In this document: in pieces, positions 59,142 through 64,000 of the stretch | How the letters are laid out: every line of letters begins with the position of its first letter | How positions within the stretch are numbered: the stretch's first letter is position 1 | Source of the DNA: Apium graveolens | Lineage: Eukaryota; Streptophyta; Magnoliopsida; Apiales; Apiaceae | Assembly (NCBI RefSeq): GCF_009905375.1 | Contig: NC_133650.1 | Coordinates: 143,600,476 to 143,664,475 of the forward strand | DNA length: 64,000 nucleotides | Direction: 5' to 3' | The notes under the pieces: generated by a model | Database searches by the model: none | Told to the model about the DNA's origin: nothing | What the model saw: the letters and a program-made list of their open reading frames with translations, nothing else | Program-made: the position numbers and the translations under genes

Positions 59142-60502
59142 TGTTAGGAAATGAATAACACATAGAGGGGGGTGAATGTGTTTTACTATTTTTATGCTTT
59201 TCTTGAGCTTTTTATGGTTGAACAAGGTAAATTAAATCTTGTAGTGAAATGTGTTACTGCAGAAATTAAACATGCAAAAATAAAGAACACGGATCTTTTC
59301 AAAACTCACTTAATTTTATATTAAAATTAAGAATATTTTGCTACAAAATTTCCAGGCTCTTTGTTGATAAAGAGCTCAACTTCTTATTGAGAGTGTTACA
59401 AGATTTTCTATCTAAATTGTTACAACTGGCTAAAGGACAAGTGTTAACTTTATAATTTAGTTAACTGCTGGTTTGCACAGTGTACAATAAGACATGCTAT
59501 TAACTTTAGTAAACTGTCACTTGTCATTTCCATTTTAGGAAAAGTGTATCTTCTATTTCTGGCTTAGCATATCTTAGCATCCTGTGTTTACTTTGATCTT
59601 CATTTGTCAGTTAATCTTCACCATTGATCTTGCACATCCTTCAAGCTGCTTTTTGTAGACTTGTCAATCCAGCTATTTGGATTGTTTGTTGATTGTGAAT
59701 CTTGGATATTGAAATGGTCTGTAAATTGTACTTTGAGAGTTTACCTCGAGATCTCCATTTGGTCTATAGAGAACTTGACATCTCGATATGTATATTGGCT
59801 TATCGAGATATCTAGTACTCTATAGTAAATTTGACTTTTAGAGGTCTCTGAGTTCTCTATAAGAGAATTTGGCTTGTCGAGATATCTAGTCTTCATATCT
59901 TCACTTGACTTATCGATATCTCTGAGTTCTCTAGTGGCTAATTGACTTATCGATAACTCAGAGTTCTCTAGTCAAATTTGACTTGTCGATAACTCAAAGT
60001 TCTCTAGTGAACTTTGGCTTATCGATATCTCTGAGTTCTCTAGTGGAATTTGACATATCGAGAACTCAGAGTTCTCTAATGAATGTTGACTTTTCGATAT
60101 CTCCAATTTTCATGTCTTCAATTTGGCTTATCGATATATCTGTGAGTTCTCTAGTAGCTTTCCTGACTTCTCGATAAGTCATTTAGAGTTCTCGAGTGAC
60201 TTCTCTATAACACTAAATCTGCGACTTGTAGAAATCTTTGACTTAGAATATTTTTAACCAAACAGATTTATTCAACTTCAGGCTTCTTCATAATTCTTCT
60301 GAGGCATGTTCTTCTTGATCTTCTCCCAGATAGAATCCTTAGACTTGATACTGTTTAAACAAAAAGACTCCAGTCTGCTATTTTACATTTTTACAGACTT
60401 TAAATGTTACAAGTATAAATCAAACTAAGATTACAATACAACTTACTTAGGGTTGCCAATTTGACTTAGTCTTGTTAAAGTACAGGCATGTCTTGCACAA
60501 CA
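59142..60502 (-). repeat. 5' LTR of element F (1361 bp)
   Basis: TGTTAGGAAATG … CTTGCACAACA. The middle (about 59740-60205) is an array of about a dozen degenerate ~35-50-bp units alternating gagttctctagtg with gacttatcgata. The right third matches copia A's truncated LTR. Confidence 0.88.
59740..60205. repeat. TCGATA / GAGTTCTC repeat array inside the F LTR
   Basis: Units contain TTATCGATA (with palindromic TATCGATA) and the near-palindrome GAACTCAGAGTTC. The same TTCTCGATAAGTC motif recurs in copia A upstream of its accessory gene (19103-19890). Confidence 0.75.
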
Positions 60503-60696
60503 ATGCCTCTGCATTTCCGGCCGGGTGTAACTCTGATATCATTTATAACATACAAACCCACCATTAAATGCATACTTGACCTAACAACCCATCATATTTC
60601 AATTCGAAAAAGCTAAAAATTTGATATAAATTAATTATTTACTTGTATCAATAAAGGTATCGAATACTCTTATGCTTTTCGATTTGGTATGTTACA
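60503..60696 (-). repeat. Remnant of a short-LTR element: LTR 60544-60696 plus primer site
   Basis: 60544 (TATAACATACAAACCC) and the end at 60696 (GATTTGGTATGTTACA) are inverted counterparts, giving an LTR of only ~153 bp. Just left of it the minus strand reads TGATATCAGAGTTACAC (60541-60525), a decayed primer site, followed by gccggaaatgcagagg. Element F is inserted there. Could be a TRIM-like element or a shrunken LTR. Confidence 0.45.
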
Positions 60697-60996
60697 TGAA
60701 TCTTTGTAGTTTTTAAATATACAAGGGTTAAAAGGTAACTTCGTAGCCATTTTAGGGATTTTCTTTGTCCTTAAATTTAAATTTATTTCTTGTTATTTTT
60801 TTAATTATGTTTCAATCTTTTGTTTTATTTTTGTTATAAATTTGTTTTATTAGATTTTTATAATAAATTATATATCATTTTAACTATACCAATATTAAAA
60901 TTAGATATCTTAATTAATAGTAAAATTATTTGATTTATTTACTCGAAATTAGAAATGACTCAAAATTTTATATTTGTTTCATATACTTGAAATAGT
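60697..60996. other. A+T-rich spacer, nothing recognised
   Basis: No frame above background and no repeat structure seen; possibly unique flanking DNA. Confidence 0.4.
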
Positions 60997-61188
60997 AATG
61001 CTAGAGGTACAAAAAAAGTTACAAAAAATTATTATAAATTGACGTGGCAAGGGTGATGTGGCAGTATGGAATAATTTAATTGGTGATATCAGTGTGAATG
61101 CATGGGGTCTATTTATATCTAGTCAATAAAAATCTGACACGTGTCATTTTATAACTTTATTGGGAACTAATTTTGTACCCCTAATATT
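60997..61188. mobile_element. MITE-like element with long inverted ends (~190 bp)
   Basis: The left end (AATGCTAGAGGTACAAAA) and the reverse complement of the right end (AATATTAGGGGTACAAAA) match. Similarity continues inward through gttac/gttcc, ttataaa and tgacgtggca/tgacacgtgtca. No coding capacity, and no clear target duplication. Confidence 0.5.
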
Positions 61189-61815
61189 TTTCTATTTGAA
61201 ATGATTTTGTAATTGAATAATTTTAAATTAGATTGAGCATGTAACCTAATAATCGATCCCTAACAAAGATTCCATTAATATGATCCAAAATTTCTTCGGG
61301 GGACACTACATTTTAATTGTATTGTATAAGTGTGTATTGTCTTATTCATGGAAACATATGTTAAATCAACTATACTTTTTGATCCAATTTTTTTATATAT
61401 ATTATAATAATTTTAACTTAACTACATATATTAATTTGATTATGCATAAGAATTTATCTAATTATTTAAATCATAATTAATATGTATCCAAAAACTCAAA
61501 TTGATATCGACTAATCTAGGTATAAATTTTTTTAACCCAAACAACCTTAATTCATACTGCTTTCTTTTCAAAAAGAACTTGTATATCCCTGTTGAATATG
61601 ATAGATGATGCGATTTGTTATTTAGTAGAATATAATATTTGCATCATTACATACTTAATATAAGTAGATATATCTTTATTATAATAGAAATTGATATAAG
61701 CCATTTTATAATATTTTGTATATCTGCTTATTTTTCGAGGATGTGTTGTCCATTATGGTTAAATTTGAAAAAACAATCGCTACATGTATGATTTAAAGGT
61801 ACTTGTATAAACGAA
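61189..61815. other. A+T-rich spacer, nothing recognised
   Basis: No convincing gene. The small frame at 61280-61480 is low-complexity and without motifs. Confidence 0.4.
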
Positions 61816-62280
61816 TTTTATGCCTTATTAAATAAATTATAAGAGTAAACGGGAATTTAATAGAATGTAGGGTACTTTCGAATATATTAATAATGAATTT
61901 TATTTTTGTTCAAAATGAATGTCTACATAAGTTATTGAGAGTCTCACTTTTGAATTCGAAGTGTTGAGTTTGATTCCCAACACCAACTAATATTTTTCTA
62001 AATTAAACTTCTAGTGGTTTTTCTTTAATTATCAAATAAATAATAGTATACTTTATGCCTTATCAAATAAATTATAAAAGCAAATGGAATTTTAATAGAA
62101 TATAGGGTACTTACGAATATTGATAATGAATTTTATTTTTGTTCGAAATGAATGTCTAGAATAAGTGGTTTATATATCTCATTTTTTACTTAAAGGTGTT
62201 GAGTTCAATTCCCAATACCAACTAATATTTTTCTAAATTAAACTTGTAGTGGTTTTTTTGTAATTATTGAAGAAATAAGG
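61816..62280 (+). repeat. Tandem ~235-bp duplication with a tRNA-like B box
   Basis: Two diverged copies (about 61816-62045 and 62051-62280) begin ttatgccttat-aaataaat and end aacttstagtggtttttnt. Each contains a T-arm-like segment (gtgttgagtttgattccc at ~61961, ggtgttgagttcaattccc at ~62195) with CCAACACC/CCAATACC after it, and ataagt-gtt…ctca upstream resembling an A box. May be a duplicated tRNA-derived SINE. Confidence 0.5.
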
Positions 62281-62340
62281 TTATACTGGTAATTTGACAG
62301 CTATTAAAATGAAACTTTTTGCCATTGTGTCCTGGTTTAA

Positions 62341-64000
62341 TATATAGTAAGAAAAATTGCAAACATACATTTACTTGATGGTATTGATAGAACTAAAATA
62401 GGCAACTGTAAACAAGTGTCCAAAATTCTATTTGGCTCACTAATTACACAGAATAAGGTACATGTGGGTTTAAATATCACTAACTTTATGTTGGAGAGAT
62501 TTAGAACTTATCCCTACCCTATGCCTGACATGAGGTCTAGTGCCATACCTATTACATTTATGGCTCATGTACCTATGAAAGTACAAATACAGGATAACCA
62601 ACAGGGGCCTTCCACAACTGAGACCGCGTATTCTTTACCACTAGAAGCTAGAGAAGCAACCACTTCATCCTCTCAACAAGATGGAGTGAGTAAAAATAAG
62701 AGAAAGAATGCACCCTTAACGTTCATTTCTGAGAGTGGTGAGGAACACACAAATAGAGTCTAACCAGGTGAGGAAATCAAAGAAGACAAAGAAAGCTGAG
62801 TATACCACTCAAGAAACCACCTCTACATCTTCCCAAAAGGATGCAATTATAAAAGAGAGAAATAAACACTCTAGAGGCATCTTCTCAATAAGGCTCTATT
62901 AAATCAAGGATTCTCCCAAATATAATCTATACAGAGTCTGCACCCCAACTTGAGCACTCTCAAGTAGGTAAAAGAAGGAATTTGGTTGGCACACACAAAG
63001 AGGGCACATCATTTGAAACTCCCTCATTAACTCGGGGGGGGGGGGGGGTTGCCAACACTCAATTCTGATCTCAGAAATATTATTTCACAAATTTCTTATT
63101 TCTACAATGAAAAACTTGAATCCTCATATCAAGTTTTGCCAAAATCAAGTGACACAGTTCAAGAAACTATGATCACCACCCATATACTGCATTTAGTTTG
63201 TGAGATGATACATGCTGGGGTAGACCTTGATGACACCAACAAAAATACAGGGGTTTAATCAGTTTTAACTGAATACCCTATTCAAGATAATCAAGAACCT
63301 TCATGTGCCAAAAAATCTTCACAGATTGACAGGTTTGAGGGTAGTAATCCTGAGAGGGAGCTAGCTAAATCCTCTTCAATTTAATTGGAGATTCCTCTAG
63401 TAGGGACAACTCCCCTCAAAACCCTAGCTGAAATTGCACTGTCAATTAAAGCTGGGAGTACAATTTCTAATGATCCAGCTATTGGGGAGGCAAGTTTAGC
63501 ACATTCAAGTGCCAGTTTTTTGCAAGAAGAACAAGGGTTTCAGACCATGGTACATGATAATAATGGTCAAATTCCCTCCAATTCAAATGGAGGTTCATAT
63601 TCTTGGTGAACAATACACTGTCACAAACACAGTTCCAACTGTTAGTACAATTGTGACTTCTGTCACATGTGATGTTCCTACCTCCATACCATCTACCTCA
63701 AACACATCTCACCAAACACCAAACCTAAATACTTCAGACCATCCCTCTACCTCAAATACGACACCTCAACCTTCTCACCTAATATCTCAATGGCTACATG
63801 ATGCAGAAACTCAACCAACAATAATGGATGATCTTCTTATAGACCAATTAGCAGGATTGGCCAACATTACCCAATAGCTACTCACAACAGACATGTCTAA
63901 TCAGGATTGTCAAGCCATCTTGTTGCCCTCTATTTCCACCTCCACAAATCTGCAAATACAGTCTCTATAACAGAAAGTCTCCACTCTTTAGGCCTCCAAT
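62341..64000 (+). pseudogene. Decayed accessory-type reading frame, leaves the window
   Basis: One frame (open from 62341, stop just before) reads IHLLDGIDRTKIGNC and KILFGSLITQNKVHVGLNIT, then a Ser/Thr/Gln-rich disordered stretch with KNKRKNAP. After a stop (62761-62763) similar composition continues past a G15 run (63034-63048), which shifts the frame locally. Next come ISQISYFYNEKLESSYQVL, stops at ~63256 and ~63382, and a change of frame near 63600 into a Thr/Ser/Pro-rich tail. Architecture (globular start, then low-complexity tail) resembles the accessory proteins of B and E, but I cannot align it to them convincingly. Confidence 0.4.
63034..63048 (+). repeat. Poly-G run (15 G)
   Basis: A 15-base G homopolymer inside the decayed frame. 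Its length may be unstable or mis-assembled, so the frame across it is uncertain. Confidence 0.85.

Larger units (their letters stand above)
53695..60502 (-). mobile_element. Copia element F, 3'-truncated
   Basis: Minus strand: 5' LTR (60502-59142), primer site, gag (from 59090), pol, ending inside RNase H at 53695 (NPFNHSR then foreign sequence). Protein and LTR similarity place it in the family of A. It is inserted next to the primer-site remnant of another element at ~60530-60696. Confidence 0.9.

Overview
The window is plant nuclear DNA, almost certainly from a eudicot with a large, repeat-rich genome. The evidence is initiator-Met tRNA primer sites (TGGTATCAGAGC type), plant Ty1/copia and Ty3/gypsy pol motifs, LTRs of 0.6 to 3.4 kb, high A+T, and no recognisable host gene. 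I cannot name the species from sequence alone; an asterid such as Apiaceae is only a guess. Nearly everything is nested LTR retrotransposon.

Layout. (1) 1-4241: left-truncated minus-strand Ty3/gypsy element H (gag start, primer site, 3.2-kb LTR), inserted into copia element A. (2) Copia A (plus strand) runs in pieces from 4242 to 36593. It is split by copia element E (5689-14040, minus, TSD GTATA), a lone 3.45-kb gypsy LTR (14304-17752, TSD GTTAC) and copia element B (22563-35731, plus, complete, TSD GCAGG). (3) 36594-39677: decayed Tat-type gypsy fragment G. (4) Copia D (minus, 3' end only) lies in G, and its LTR is split by copia C (40562-50447, minus), a second copy of the B family. (5) 51440-53694: gypsy-LTR-like remnant. 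(6) 53695-60502: copia F (minus, same family as A, 3' truncated), inserted beside the primer site of a short-LTR element (60544-60696). (7) 60697-64000: a MITE-like inverted-repeat element, a duplicated tRNA-like unit and a decayed reading frame resembling the accessory proteins described next.

The most interesting system is the region between pol and the 3' LTR of the copia elements. E and B each carry a very long accessory frame there (about 1243 and 1136 codons). Their N-terminal ~210 residues are clearly related, while the remainder has divergent disordered and coiled-coil sequence. E and A also share a small coiled-coil accessory gene (89 and 121 codons), each preceded by its own TATA box and a leader of 80-100 nt. 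In all three families the family-specific repeat motif found in the LTR recurs as an array just upstream of the accessory genes: hairpins of TATGACAATCGG in B/C, TTCTCGATAAGTC in A/F, and AAGTTCTGAT in E. I infer that these elements carry an internal, LTR-like promoter module that expresses accessory proteins separately from gag-pol. The accessory proteins show no obvious membrane segment, so the usual env-like label does not fit well.

No element here looks fully functional. C keeps an open 757-codon gag; B keeps both LTRs and its TSD but has in-frame stops in gag, pol and the accessory gene.
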